A stretch of DNA of 64,000 nt from Owenweeksia sp. (GTDB taxonomy: Bacteria; Bacteroidota; Bacteroidia; Flavobacteriales; Schleiferiaceae), in the NCBI GenBank assembly GCA_002695025.1, contig NZNV01000020.1, positions 186,001 through 250,000 of the forward strand. The letters are read 5' to 3'. The position numbers and the translations under genes are program-made. The notes below the pieces were generated by a model. The model was given only the letters and a program-made list of their open reading frames with translations, searched no databases and was not told the DNA's origin. Shown here in pieces: positions 1 to 8,473 of the stretch (within the stretch, counting starts at the first letter, position 1; each line of letters opens with the position of its first letter).

Positions 1-1131
1 AAACAAACTATCCATCCTCACCAGGTCATTTGGTTGGATCAAAAAGCGGGAAAGGGGTTCATCTAAAAAGGGGGTATGATTTTTATGTATAAGGTTTAGC
101 TCGCGAACGGTTTTCCAGTTGGTGCTAACCGGAATTTCCTCGTATAAGCCTGCCTGGCGGCATTCGGTACACCACCTTTCGCTATCATACACATTGGTCT
201 TATAGTTATTGATTTCTATTTCCTTCCCGCATCCTTCACAATCCATGGATAGGATAAAATCATCCTCGAGACTCAGCATACACTCATCCCCCATAGAGGA
301 AATACTGAAATCCAGTAGCTGACGTACGGTAGAATCGGAGGTAAGCGCAGAAGGGATAATGTGCGGTTGAGTATCCTTGTGAATAAGGCACTGTTCGCTT
401 TGTGAAGTATCAAAAACGGAGACCCGGTGATATTCAGCAGAGTATTGGAGGATCTTGTTTTTCAGCCGGGATTTACCACTGAGATACATAATTATTTCAG
501 TTGCCAGCATAGCCCCGGCTAGGGCAGAGGATACCTGTATGGTGGGGATCTTCTGTAAATTCGTATCCACAGCCTTTAGTTTGGAGCAACTCTGCCTCTT
601 ACCGCTAAATTCTCCAAAACCGATAATCTCCCGGAGGCAGGGATCCGTTGGTAATTCATTGGGAAAAAAACAGATCTGGGTTATAAATCCTTCAAACCCC
701 AGTTCAAACAGTGGTTTTTTCAGCCGCACGCACCAGTCGTTGATATAGGCTCTGGCATCATTGGTGTCTACACAACAAATAACTATGTCATGCTTTAGAA
801 ACACCTGTTTACCTATATCCTGTATTTTAGTGTTAAGAGCCTGTATATAAGGAGCTTCATGAAGCGCTATCTTCTCAAGGGTATGAGCGGCTACCTCTGC
901 TTTGGGTTTATTGATGTCCTCTTTGGAAAACAGAGTGGTTCTGGAGAGGTTGCTGGCTTCAATGGGGTCAAAATCCGCAATAGTAAAGTGTCCGAACCCC
1001 ATAAGCGCCAAATTCTTTAGAACCTCATTGCCACCAGCCCCGGCTCCTATAACCAGGATTTTAGCACTTTTAATCTTTTTACCAGTATCCTCATTCAGGA
1101 GTAACTCCTGCCGTGCGTGATAGCCTTCCAT
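1..1131 (-). CDS. E1-like ThiF/MoeB-family adenylating enzyme, 3' end outside the window
   Basis: From the ATG at 1131 the frame stays open for 377 codons to the window edge, so the C-terminus is missing. It starts with a Rossmann fold carrying GAGAGGNE (about 29-36), then DFDPIEASNLSR (53-64), PKAE (76-79) and CCVDTNDAR (119-127). These are the ATP-binding, Arg-finger and Mg-Asp motifs of ThiF/MoeB/E1 enzymes. Cys182, just before a helical segment typical of the family, sits where the thioester-forming Cys of ThiF is expected. Cys165 is an alternative. Two CxxC pairs (298/301 and 321/324) suggest a zinc ribbon in an extended C-terminal region. It should adenylate the C-terminus of the Ubl at 1856-2113 and pass it to the E2-like protein; its ATG lies 2 nt after the E2 stop. 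A peptidase beyond the edge is possible but unseen. Confidence 0.88.
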   Translation of the reverse strand, partial: MEGYHARQELLLNEDTGKKIKSAKILVIGAGAGGNEVLKNLALMGFGHFTIADFDPIEASNLSRTTLFSKEDINKPKAEVAAHTLEKIALHEAPYIQALNTKIQDIGKQVFLKHDIVICCVDTNDARAYINDWCVRLKKPLFELGFEGFITQICFFPNELPTDPCLREIIGFGEFSGKRQSCSKLKAVDTNLQKIPTIQVSSALAGAMLATEIIMYLSGKSRLKNKILQYSAEYHRVSVFDTSQSEQCLIHKDTQPHIIPSALTSDSTVRQLLDFSISSMGDECMLSLEDDFILSMDCEGCGKEIEINNYKTNVYDSERWCTECRQAGLYEEIPVSTNWKTVRELNLIHKNHTPFLDEPLSRFLIQPNDLVRMDSLF

Positions 1132-1133
1132 TT

Positions 1134-1844
1134 TTAGTTTCGTTTGGTAATGTTGAGAGGAGGTGGGGCAGACTTGGCTTTAGGTTTTATATTGATTCCG
1201 GGGTTATCTGTTGTGGTCTTCTTTTTTATATTCAGAGATTTAGTCTCATCCTTTTTTTTAGGGGTTATAGTTAACTTATTTTCGAGTTGACTGACCAGGT
1301 CCAATGGCCATTTGATATGGGTTACGGGTTTTCTGCCCCTGGACACCCAATGGTCATAGGCATCACCATTGAAATGACGACCTTCGGCATTTACAAACCC
1401 ATCCTGGTTAATTAAACCGCCCAGGGAAATAATAAAATGCCATAAACCATTGTCTTTGGCTACAGCCCAGGCATTGCCCGTACAAATAGAGGTTTTGGTG
1501 ACATGGTTATTGAAAGGCTCAAAGTTGCTCTTGAAATAAACAGTAGGAGGGTGCTTTGAATGTTTATTCATTAATACCGGTTCCGATAGAATTATCCTGA
1601 CGGTTCCATGCCAGGAATTATCCAACCTTTTTTGCGAATTATAAACCGGCATTTTATAATACACCACGTAGGTCTCCGGAAAACGTTTGCCATTAATGTC
1701 GGTTACCACCGGTTGCTCTTCACCGGTAATACGATCCTCATAGCATACGGTAACGTATTGGGCAAACTCTGCATTTTGCTGTAAAGCCTGTACCAGCTTG
1801 AATTCTTCCCGCAACAGGGTGTTTTCGTAAAAGCTATTACTCAT
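1134..1844 (-). CDS. E2-like (UBC-fold) conjugating protein
   Basis: 236 residues. The core resembles an E2 fold: HPPTVYF (98-104), then PFNNH (110-114), then a Cys in SICTGNAW (Cys121) with a downstream Trp and an LGGLINQ helix (141-147). This matches the eukaryotic E2 order of HPN-like segment, active-site Cys and C-terminal helices, and other bacterial E2-like proteins from Ubl operons. Cys121 is the proposed thioester residue. The last 50 residues are a Lys/Pro-rich, low-complexity tail that could be a flexible or self-modified region. It lies between the Ubl (11 nt upstream) and the E1 gene (2 nt downstream), which strongly supports the role. The family assignment rests on motifs and context, not on an alignment. 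Confidence 0.75.
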   Translation of the reverse strand: MSNSFYENTLLREEFKLVQALQQNAEFAQYVTVCYEDRITGEEQPVVTDINGKRFPETYVVYYKMPVYNSQKRLDNSWHGTVRIILSEPVLMNKHSKHPPTVYFKSNFEPFNNHVTKTSICTGNAWAVAKDNGLWHFIISLGGLINQDGFVNAEGRHFNGDAYDHWVSRGRKPVTHIKWPLDLVSQLENKLTITPKKKDETKSLNIKKKTTTDNPGINIKPKAKSAPPPLNITKRN

Positions 1845-1855
1845 AGGGAAGGGGT

Positions 1856-2113
1856 TTAATCAATATAAGCTCCTTCCACCTTTGCCATGAGTTCAGCAGT
1901 ATCCCCATCCTTAAAGCCCAGGTCTTCCAGGCTGGTATTCTGATCTACCACCTGTGAACCTTTTAACATTTTCCACCCCATGCCTTGCCCGGCATCCGGT
2001 AAATTGTCTCGCATATTATCCAGGATCTGCTGGGGAGTAACCTGCGAAAAATCCAGGTCATCTGCATCAAATTCTTCACCAGTTGTAGAAATACGAATGT
2101 TTAATGTAGCCAT
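1856..2113 (-). CDS. ubiquitin-like (beta-grasp) modifier protein
   Basis: 85 residues. It has an amphipathic beta start (TLNIRIST), a helix around QQILDNMRDNL (28-38), and a second half typical of a beta-grasp fold (WKMLKGSQVVDQNTSLEDLG, 47-66). EsaB/YukD-like and other bacterial Ubls are of similar size. The C-terminus is VEGAYID. There is no Gly-Gly, but a single Gly four residues from the end could become the mature terminus after trimming. It is encoded between the vWA membrane protein (45 nt upstream) and the E2-like gene (11 nt downstream). It is the likely substrate that E1 and E2 attach to targets. Confidence 0.78.
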   Translation of the reverse strand: MATLNIRISTTGEEFDADDLDFSQVTPQQILDNMRDNLPDAGQGMGWKMLKGSQVVDQNTSLEDLGFKDGDTAELMAKVEGAYID

Positions 2114-2158
2114 GTATTAAAATAATTTAGTTGATTAATGGCTAAAGTTATGGTTTTA

Positions 2159-4210
2159 TTATTTAGTCTGTTCATCATTATCTTCGTCCTCATTGCTTCC
2201 CTTATCCTTGTTTTCCTTACCATACCTATCCTCATTGCTTTCAAGGTTCTTATCATTACCGAAAATTTCATTTGCAATTTCAAGTATATATGTATATCTC
2301 TTACTTTCAGGAGTTTTTACTTTTTCAAGCTCCTGAACAAATCTTTCAGAGGTATAGTGAAACTCTTGTTTCAAAAATTGCAAAATAATCTTGATTTTCT
2401 GATCTAGATCAGATTTTTTATTGTATCCCGTAAGATATTCTATCAAATCCCTTGGATTATCAATTAATTTAAGTAGTTGGGTGCTGTAAGTATATCCGGA
2501 ATCGGTTTGTGATAATTGAATCCATTTGGAGCTGTGAAATTTGTTCACATAAAAGATGTTTCCTTTTTCAGAGTGTATTAGTTTCCATGAGGTTAAAATA
2601 ATTCTGTGTTGCCAACACGGATTTAGAATTACATAATGATTACTCATGAGTACACGCTGCTCCCCAAGTAAAAAAAGAACTAAAAGGATAAATAGGATTA
2701 ACAGCCAAAATAACACACGTACGAACCAAGCAGAATAAAGAATTAACTTGGCATTTTGTAAAGGGATCCTTCTTTGTAGCTCGATAGGGAAAATGAGTTT
2801 CTGTTTCCATTGTTCGTTATAGAACTGCATTGAGAGAGTGGATAAATGATAATTGATGGGGAGGCGCAAATCTAACTTGAGTTTTCTATTAATGGCGTAA
2901 TTTGCGCAACCAAATTCATTGATCTTACATTGCTTATCTTCTTTTTCCAAAGGGTTGTAAGAAGAGTCCACTGTTGTATAGATGAGCCTTGTTTTTTGAT
3001 CAGTTTCGCGTGAGTTACTAAATAATGAGAAGAATAGTTTATCATATTCATTTCCTTTTGGCTTGCTATGCAGGGATATGTAGGCCTCACTTTCTAATGG
3101 ATCCTTATCATAATAAAATATCATAGGAGACTGACGATCAAAATTGGGTAAGGTTAAAACCTCCCGCAACTGACTTTCGTAACTGGGGACTAAAGATTTG
3201 TTGAATTTATCAAGAGGTTCTTCTTCCCATTCCCTTAGATCGAGCACGCGGAGTTTATCATCAAATCTGAAAACATTATTAAATGAGTTTATTACAGGCT
3301 GGCCTTTTTCAGGGTCTTTCGTAGGAAGATGGATAGCTGTCAGTTGATGTAGTTTGTAAAAGCTGTTTAATTCCTTTAGCTTATCAGTAAGCTGATTATA
3401 TATATGAGAAGGATTATTTTCACTTTCATTTAAAAAATCAGAAATCACATAAACACATATTTTACATTGGTCACACTCACAACCTTTACATCCGAAAAAT
3501 TGTCTTGAACATTCGTTGATTGCACCAGTAAAATCAGTATTTCCCCCTTCAGGAATGCCTGAGGTTGTAATTTTTTTGATAGAATAGTTTTCAAGGTTCT
3601 CCCATTTAACACCTCCCTCAGGAGATACATAATACACTTGTTTTCCTTTGTTTTCACCTGTGATAAAGCCAACAGAAATTTTATAGTTTCCTTGGTTTTT
3701 GTATTTAGTCTGTAAGAAGGATACAATATATTTGGAGAGTAATACAGTATATAAGGTATCTCTTGCTAAGAGTTTATTTATTCCTTCAGAGATTTTTAGA
3801 TTGTATCTCGCGGTCATATCATTTCGCATTTCTTTGAGATGAGAATGATTGCCTAATGGGAATTCATTAGAGCCGGTTATATCTACCAGAATTAAAAACC
3901 GTATTTCAGAAGGAGTGGTTGAATCTGATTTTAAGGCGGGCAATTGCTGGGCTAATTGGTCAAGTTTTTTGGATGTAAGAGCAATGGGAGCCTGATTAGC
4001 TTTTATTTGCCTGTTTGCGTATTCAATAGCTGAATCAGGAAGTAGTAGAGAAAGTCCGGTATCCTCAGATAAAGTATTTGCATAGATAGAACATACCAGT
4101 GCATAAACAGAAAAACATGCTCCAATGGCTATCAAGAAAAATTTGATGCACCTGCCAATATTTATATTTTCTATTAAATATAAACACAGTCTTTGCCAAT
4201 ATGATTTCAT
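2159..4210 (-). CDS. membrane-anchored von Willebrand A domain protein, first gene of the Ubl operon
   Basis: The ATG at 4210 gives 683 residues; an upstream in-frame ATG at 4273 would add 21 residues in AT-rich DNA and seems less likely. A transmembrane helix lies at about 20-44. A vWA domain follows with a MIDAS: DITGS (110-114), TDFTG (225-229) and the Asp of VISDF (258). A cluster of Cys at about 234-252 (C..C..C.C..C..C) sits in the vWA domain and may bind metal. A second membrane helix is at about 490-516, followed by a cytosolic domain and an acidic tail. The vWA part between the two helices is probably periplasmic. It may be a sensor or docking platform for the Ubl machinery; this is inferred from operon position only. 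Confidence 0.72.
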   Translation of the reverse strand: MKSYWQRLCLYLIENINIGRCIKFFLIAIGACFSVYALVCSIYANTLSEDTGLSLLLPDSAIEYANRQIKANQAPIALTSKKLDQLAQQLPALKSDSTTPSEIRFLILVDITGSNEFPLGNHSHLKEMRNDMTARYNLKISEGINKLLARDTLYTVLLSKYIVSFLQTKYKNQGNYKISVGFITGENKGKQVYYVSPEGGVKWENLENYSIKKITTSGIPEGGNTDFTGAINECSRQFFGCKGCECDQCKICVYVISDFLNESENNPSHIYNQLTDKLKELNSFYKLHQLTAIHLPTKDPEKGQPVINSFNNVFRFDDKLRVLDLREWEEEPLDKFNKSLVPSYESQLREVLTLPNFDRQSPMIFYYDKDPLESEAYISLHSKPKGNEYDKLFFSLFSNSRETDQKTRLIYTTVDSSYNPLEKEDKQCKINEFGCANYAINRKLKLDLRLPINYHLSTLSMQFYNEQWKQKLIFPIELQRRIPLQNAKLILYSAWFVRVLFWLLILFILLVLFLLGEQRVLMSNHYVILNPCWQHRIILTSWKLIHSEKGNIFYVNKFHSSKWIQLSQTDSGYTYSTQLLKLIDNPRDLIEYLTGYNKKSDLDQKIKIILQFLKQEFHYTSERFVQELEKVKTPESKRYTYILEIANEIFGNDKNLESNEDRYGKENKDKGSNEDEDNDEQTK

Positions 4211-4326
4211 ATATGATTTATTAATAATAAAATTTATTATTAGATAAATCCTTCCTTGATGATATGAATGCAATATTAATACTTTATTCTGACAGTGGTT
4301 AATTAATGTTCTATTCCAAATTCTAA
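4211..4326. promoter_or_regulatory. AT-rich promoter region of the Ubl operon
   Basis: About 115 nt of strongly AT-rich sequence separates the vWA gene from the 3' end of the LodB-like gene, which lies on the same strand upstream. It is the only sizeable gap ahead of the Ubl operon, so the operon promoter should be here. I cannot point to a single convincing -33/-7 pair. Confidence 0.3.
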
Positions 4327-5346
4327 TTATAAGTTTGAAAGTTTGTTAAGATATCCAATAAACCCATTTTCCATCACATAGCGGTATACTTCTAAAGCAT
4401 CACTATTTCCTTGCAAAGTATCGGCTAAGGCATGGCCGGCATAATAGCCTCCGGCCAGTGCAGAAGTAATTCCAAAGGAAGAAATAGGATCGTAGGCGTA
4501 AGCCGCATCGCCCACGGCCAGCCAGTTGGAGCCGTAAGGTTGATCAAGACAAGCGGTGCCGGAAGGACGGATCTGTACTTCAGCAGTATTAAGATCTGGA
4601 ATACTAAACGTTTTGGAGAGTTGAGTGGCAGCCCGGAACTGTTGGTGTAGAAATCCGGGGATAGCTGCTTTGGCGGGGATACTTTCTTTCCGGGTAAAGA
4701 ACATCATGGTTATCTGCTCTTGACCAAAAGGAGCGGCATACCACCAACCTTTATCGGTGCTTTCTACAAAGATCTGTTTGGGAGCTTTACCGTCCACATA
4801 AAACCACAGTCCAAACCATTCATCCAGAACCGTAGGCGTAATGCCTAAATGTCGGCACACGCTGGCTTTACGTCCGGTAGCATCTACGATGTATGGTGCT
4901 TTAAGATGCAGTGTGTCATGTGAGCTTTCTACTACGGCTTCCACACCTTTTTCATGGGAAGAGACCGAGCGAAGGCTGTAGCCTTTATAAAAGGGAGCTT
5001 GTACCAGCTCATGCAGTTGTTCTTCAAAGAGCAAACGGTCCAGTAAAAAGCCATGGCCGTGTACATCGCGTATAAAATCCTCGGTTTGTAGTGCTGCATC
5101 TTTCCAGGTGCTTTGGTTACCGTAGTAGGGCAGGTGAGCCGGATGTTCCATGAGGTGATCAATACCGAGTTGGCGGAACAGGGGTTTGGCGTTGGGGGGC
5201 AGGGCTTCCCCGGGTTTGCGCTGGGGTTCTTTTTGAGCTTCTACGAGAAGGTGTTTAATACCCCGGGCGCTTAGGGTTAAAGAGGTGGCGACCCCTGCGG
5301 GGCCGCTACCAATTATAAGTACATCTATTTTACCAGGCTTTACCAT
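4327..5346 (-). CDS. LodB-like FAD-dependent oxidoreductase
   Basis: 339 residues. The N-terminal FAD-binding Rossmann motif is VLIIGSGPAGVATSLTLSARG (about 9-29), followed by a tryptophan-halogenase/PHBH-like body. The second FAD motif is WLAVGDAAYAYDPISSFG (about 270-287), where GD is the usual FAD ribityl-binding pair. In characterised LodA/LodB and GoxA/GoxB systems, the flavoprotein is needed to hydroxylate or mature the Cys-Trp quinone cofactor of the oxidase encoded beside it. The oxidase gene here is upstream on the same strand, with about 200 nt between. It is slightly shorter than typical LodB proteins. A general monooxygenase role is possible, but the pairing makes the maturase role likely. 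Confidence 0.82.
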   Translation of the reverse strand: MVKPGKIDVLIIGSGPAGVATSLTLSARGIKHLLVEAQKEPQRKPGEALPPNAKPLFRQLGIDHLMEHPAHLPYYGNQSTWKDAALQTEDFIRDVHGHGFLLDRLLFEEQLHELVQAPFYKGYSLRSVSSHEKGVEAVVESSHDTLHLKAPYIVDATGRKASVCRHLGITPTVLDEWFGLWFYVDGKAPKQIFVESTDKGWWYAAPFGQEQITMMFFTRKESIPAKAAIPGFLHQQFRAATQLSKTFSIPDLNTAEVQIRPSGTACLDQPYGSNWLAVGDAAYAYDPISSFGITSALAGGYYAGHALADTLQGNSDALEVYRYVMENGFIGYLNKLSNL

Positions 5347-5547
5347 TTATTATTGTTCATTTCTTTTGCTTGTCCAAAAGAAACGAACCAAAGAAAAGGA
5401 CCCTTTTCCGAAGGAATTTTTCATCCCGCTTACATCGGTATGAAAACCGTCCGTCAAACTCTGCGTCATCCCGTATTTCGGGATTCCTGCTACCAGAGCT
5501 TTGCCAGGACTATTCTGCCGGAAAAGTTAGTTTACATCATATTACAT
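5347..5547. repeat. intergenic spacer resembling a dispersed Bacteroidota repeat
   Basis: The 200-nt gap between the LodA- and LodB-like genes contains a stretch (about 5366-5465) with CTTTTGCTTGTCCAAAAG and a following purine-rich run. Sequences of this type are scattered between genes in many Bacteroidota genomes. Open frames cross it but read out into the antisense of lodA, so I do not regard them as genes. The spacer also contains the 3' UTR of lodA. I could not find a second copy inside this window. Confidence 0.3.
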
Positions 5548-7479
5548 TTACAACTGGCCTCGGCTGAAGGTACGTTCCATACGTTCGCTGTCGGGAGCAG
5601 GTCCACTGTGGCGGATGGTTTGTGCAGCTGCTTTAAGGCGTACTTTTTCTTTAGCTTCTGGTTTCACGGCATCTTCAGCATACAGCACCTGGGCAAAGGT
5701 GGGATCGCTGCCTTTTTTGAAGTAGCGTTCGGTTTCCTTCCACACCGTATCGGGCAGGAAGCCATCTTTGTTGTTGTCTACCTTTTGCTCTGTTTTGGCA
5801 ATAATGCCCAGCTGGTGCCATTTCGCTACCATCAGGTTGATCCGGATATTGTAATTGGTACCGAAATCGCGCAGCCAGTCCTGCCGGTAATCAAAATGCT
5901 TGAGGCGCTGTGCTATGTTCAGCTTACCATCTTCCATACGGGAATAGCTGTCTTCACTCAATACCTGGTTGGGTACGCGTGCGGCCCAGAAGGAGGGGAG
6001 GGGCAGGTAAAAAGTGGTATTGTAACCGGAGAGACAGCTGGCTTCATCGGTTTGCCAGGGCACCCCCAACCAGCGGGTCAGTGAGCCGGGGCCACTTTCG
6101 GAAAGCGGACCATCAGGACCGAGGGCTATGGACGGTGACAATAAGGGACCAAAATCCAGCTTGGTGGGCTCTCCTTCGGCCACGGTTTTCAGGCGGTAGG
6201 GCTCGGTCCACATTTCTTTTACCCGCATCGGCCAGGTGATCTCGATACCAGGGTGAAAAGGTCCACCCAGGCATTCTTCAAATGGAGCCTGGTTGAGGGA
6301 GTTCAACTGCTCATCAGGAGTCATCTCATCAAAAGCTTTGGGTTGCTGGGGCTTACCGGTCTTGAAATCGCCTTTCGCCCACTTTTGCAAACGGCTGTAT
6401 TGGGTGCGGGTAATGGGCAGGTCGTCCAGCGCTATGTTTACGTATTCGCCAAAACCGTCCCCGTAAAAAGGCGGCACCTTGGCAGGGGTGTAATCGGTGG
6501 AATCCGGGTCACGGAACCAGTCGAACACCCGCATACGTGCCTGTTTATTTTTGGCAGAAGGATCAGAAAGCTGTTTCACCATTTCCGGATCGTTGAAGTC
6601 GGAAGGTGAGTTTTTTCCGAAAAGCATGGCAAAGCCTTCATTTACCCACTGGGTATTACTCATGCGTTGCAGTATAGGATAGATGTCGCGGTAAAACTCT
6701 ATGCCTTTGGCAGCAGGGTCGGGATAATCCATTTCCCGGATAAAAAGATCCTGTACCACATCATTCATGGTAACTACGCCATACAGGCCGGGACCAAAAT
6801 CGGGTGGTGTAACCGCCACCATAGCCGGGGTAGCTTCGTAGGCCTTACCGTTTATTTCCACCGTAGCACGGATGACACCATCACAGGTATCGTCATGCCA
6901 GCCATCGTTATTGGCAAAGGTGATAGCCGGTTTATTGTCTTTGGAGGCAGAATGTCCGTCACCGCCAAAGAATAATAGCCGTCCTTCGGCATCGGTGCGC
7001 ACTTCACCCAGGGGCACCTTTTTACCGTAGAATTCACCATCATCAAAGCGGTATTCATCACCTTGCTGATCTTTACCGGAAATGCTTACCGGAGTCGGTG
7101 TAATGGCCAGTTGCTTACGTGCATCGCCCGTAACATCATTATTGCGGGGAGCCGAAGGGATGCCGGCACCCGGCAGGTCCAATGCGTTATTGAACTGGTA
7201 CCAGGCGGCCTTAACGTTAGCCACATCAACGCGCCAACGTATGGATACATCATCAGTTTCAGTGAGTTCTTTTACCACTTCACCTTTTTTATCGAAACCG
7301 TAGATGCGGAAGCGCACTACTTGTTTTTTGACACGGTTTTCACCGTCTTTATAGCCTCCTTCAGGATCAGGGGCTACACCAGGCACATCGGAGGCCAGGT
7401 AAAATTCTTTAGAGTTGCCTACACGGGCAATACCCAGGGGCGGATATATCGCCACCCGGGTGATAGAGTTGTCACTCAT
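5548..7479 (-). CDS. LodA/GoxA-family CTQ-dependent amino-acid oxidase
   Basis: 643 residues, no signal peptide. The N-terminus (ITRVAIYPPLGIARVGNSKE, 6-25) is the hallmark start of LodA/GoxA quinoproteins. Near the C-terminus are PWQTDEASC (Cys482) and SFWAARVPN (Trp498), which carry the conserved Cys and Trp of the family. Which Trp forms the cysteine tryptophylquinone is uncertain, because the spacing here (16 residues) is much shorter than the one I recall for Marinomonas LodA. Family members oxidise lysine, glycine or other amines and release H2O2, often with antimicrobial effect. The matching flavoprotein gene follows on the same strand. Confidence 0.88.
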   Translation of the reverse strand: MSDNSITRVAIYPPLGIARVGNSKEFYLASDVPGVAPDPEGGYKDGENRVKKQVVRFRIYGFDKKGEVVKELTETDDVSIRWRVDVANVKAAWYQFNNALDLPGAGIPSAPRNNDVTGDARKQLAITPTPVSISGKDQQGDEYRFDDGEFYGKKVPLGEVRTDAEGRLLFFGGDGHSASKDNKPAITFANNDGWHDDTCDGVIRATVEINGKAYEATPAMVAVTPPDFGPGLYGVVTMNDVVQDLFIREMDYPDPAAKGIEFYRDIYPILQRMSNTQWVNEGFAMLFGKNSPSDFNDPEMVKQLSDPSAKNKQARMRVFDWFRDPDSTDYTPAKVPPFYGDGFGEYVNIALDDLPITRTQYSRLQKWAKGDFKTGKPQQPKAFDEMTPDEQLNSLNQAPFEECLGGPFHPGIEITWPMRVKEMWTEPYRLKTVAEGEPTKLDFGPLLSPSIALGPDGPLSESGPGSLTRWLGVPWQTDEASCLSGYNTTFYLPLPSFWAARVPNQVLSEDSYSRMEDGKLNIAQRLKHFDYRQDWLRDFGTNYNIRINLMVAKWHQLGIIAKTEQKVDNNKDGFLPDTVWKETERYFKKGSDPTFAQVLYAEDAVKPEAKEKVRLKAAAQTIRHSGPAPDSERMERTFSRGQL

Positions 7480-7859
7480 TTCATTTGGTTTATTGGTTTA
7501 TAATAATGGCATAAGATAGCAGAGTTTAGCATGGTTTGCAATAGAAATAGAAAACTTTGGAATGTATTGTGAAACCCTGGTCTGATATAGAGTATAATGT
7601 AGGTGTAAATACTTATGAAACAAGAGTATTTACGTAGATCTAAATATTGGTAATTATACTCTTTATTTGAATATTTTAATGTATAAAATTTGAAATATTT
7701 GGGAATTATAAGTTAAACACTTTATGCGTTTGTTCAGGACGCAAACAGAAGTTTAATTATTGTGCTTAATAACCTGGTTTCGAACTGGTTAAGACAGTGG
7801 TTTCCTGAGGCCATTATCGGAGGATTGAATGCCTGTATTGCAGGTAAAAAAACAGTCCG
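7480..7859. promoter_or_regulatory. divergent AT-rich control region between the LodA-like and AraC-like genes
   Basis: 380 nt without a gene. It contains a perfect 8-nt inverted repeat, TAAATACT (7606-7613) with AGTATTTA (7625-7632), and a second one, TGCGT/ACGCA, near 7723-7742. Both could be operators shared by the divergent lodA and AraC-like genes. No RNA gene was recognised. Confidence 0.35.
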
Positions 7860-8459
7860 ATGCTGCCTAACACCAAGCCAGGTAATTATGCCTGGAATAG
7901 TAGGGAAACAGAAAATGTAAATCCCTCAAATCTTTTTTTAAAAAAAGTAAGTGATATAATCATAAGTCATTTATCGGATCCGGGTTTTAACAGCTCCCTA
8001 TTAGCCCGAAAATTAGGTTTAAGTCGTTCGTACTTAAGTCGCAAACTTTCAAGGCTCAGCGGTAAATCTCCCGGAAAATTAATATATCTCTCCCGGCTGG
8101 TTTATGCAGAAAGGTTGATCATTGAAGAACAGTATGCCATAAAGACTGTGGCTTTAACCTGTGGTTATAGTGATACCGCTGGGTTTAGTAAGGCTTTTCA
8201 GAGACATTTTGGTTTAACTCCTACAGAAGCAGGTCGTAAGAAAGAAACAAATGAGTGCAATTGGTCCGTTCCTCTAAATCCCAATCTAAAGGTAATATTG
8301 GCCAGTCAAATTCAAAAAGACCGGTGGTTGCAAAAACTTTTACATCTTTTGATTGAAGAAGTAGAGTCGGGAGAGAAGACTAGCCTTAAAGAGATAGCCG
8401 GCAAAATGTACCAGAGCACCTCTCAGCTGAACCGTATTTTAAAAAAAAACTGGGGGTAA
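7860..8459 (+). CDS. AraC-family regulator, first part of a tandem-HTH protein broken at an A9 run
   Basis: 199 residues. Residues about 25-122 form an AraC-type double helix-turn-helix: ARKLGLSRSYLSRKL, then AIKTVALTCGYSDTAGFSKA and the typical end FQRHFGLTPTEA. A second, similar domain starts at about residue 165 (SLKEIAGKMYQSTSQLNRIL) but is cut by a stop right after a run of nine A. The continuation lies in the -1 frame (see 8474-8707). The gene is divergent from lodA and upstream of the leader-linked gene at 8826, so it could control either. It has no sensor domain. Confidence 0.72.
   Translation: MLPNTKPGNYAWNSRETENVNPSNLFLKKVSDIIISHLSDPGFNSSLLARKLGLSRSYLSRKLSRLSGKSPGKLIYLSRLVYAERLIIEEQYAIKTVALTCGYSDTAGFSKAFQRHFGLTPTEAGRKKETNECNWSVPLNPNLKVILASQIQKDRWLQKLLHLLIEEVESGEKTSLKEIAGKMYQSTSQLNRILKKNWG
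8437..8449 (+). other. TTTTAAAAAAAAA slippery run joining two halves of the AraC tandem protein
   Basis: Four T followed by nine A. In the upstream frame the codons are TTA AAA AAA AAC TGG GGG TAA. A -1 shift, or one extra A in the transcript, gives KKKLGVTTIRLLGDIQ and continues the second HTH domain without a break. Such runs support transcriptional slippage or -1 frameshifting, but a genuine mutation or a sequencing error gives the same picture. Confidence 0.5.
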
Positions 8460-8473
8460 CCACCATTCGTTTA

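Noticed and set aside
1-2113. PRTRC plasmid system as the identity of the Ubl-E2-E1 genes
   Set aside because: No ParB, JAB or other PRTRC partners; a vWA membrane protein is present instead and the E1 has an added zinc-ribbon region.
5353-6084. Plus-strand open frame opposite the lodA-like gene
   Set aside because: Antisense shadow of a clear CTQ oxidase; its start lies in a dispersed repeat.
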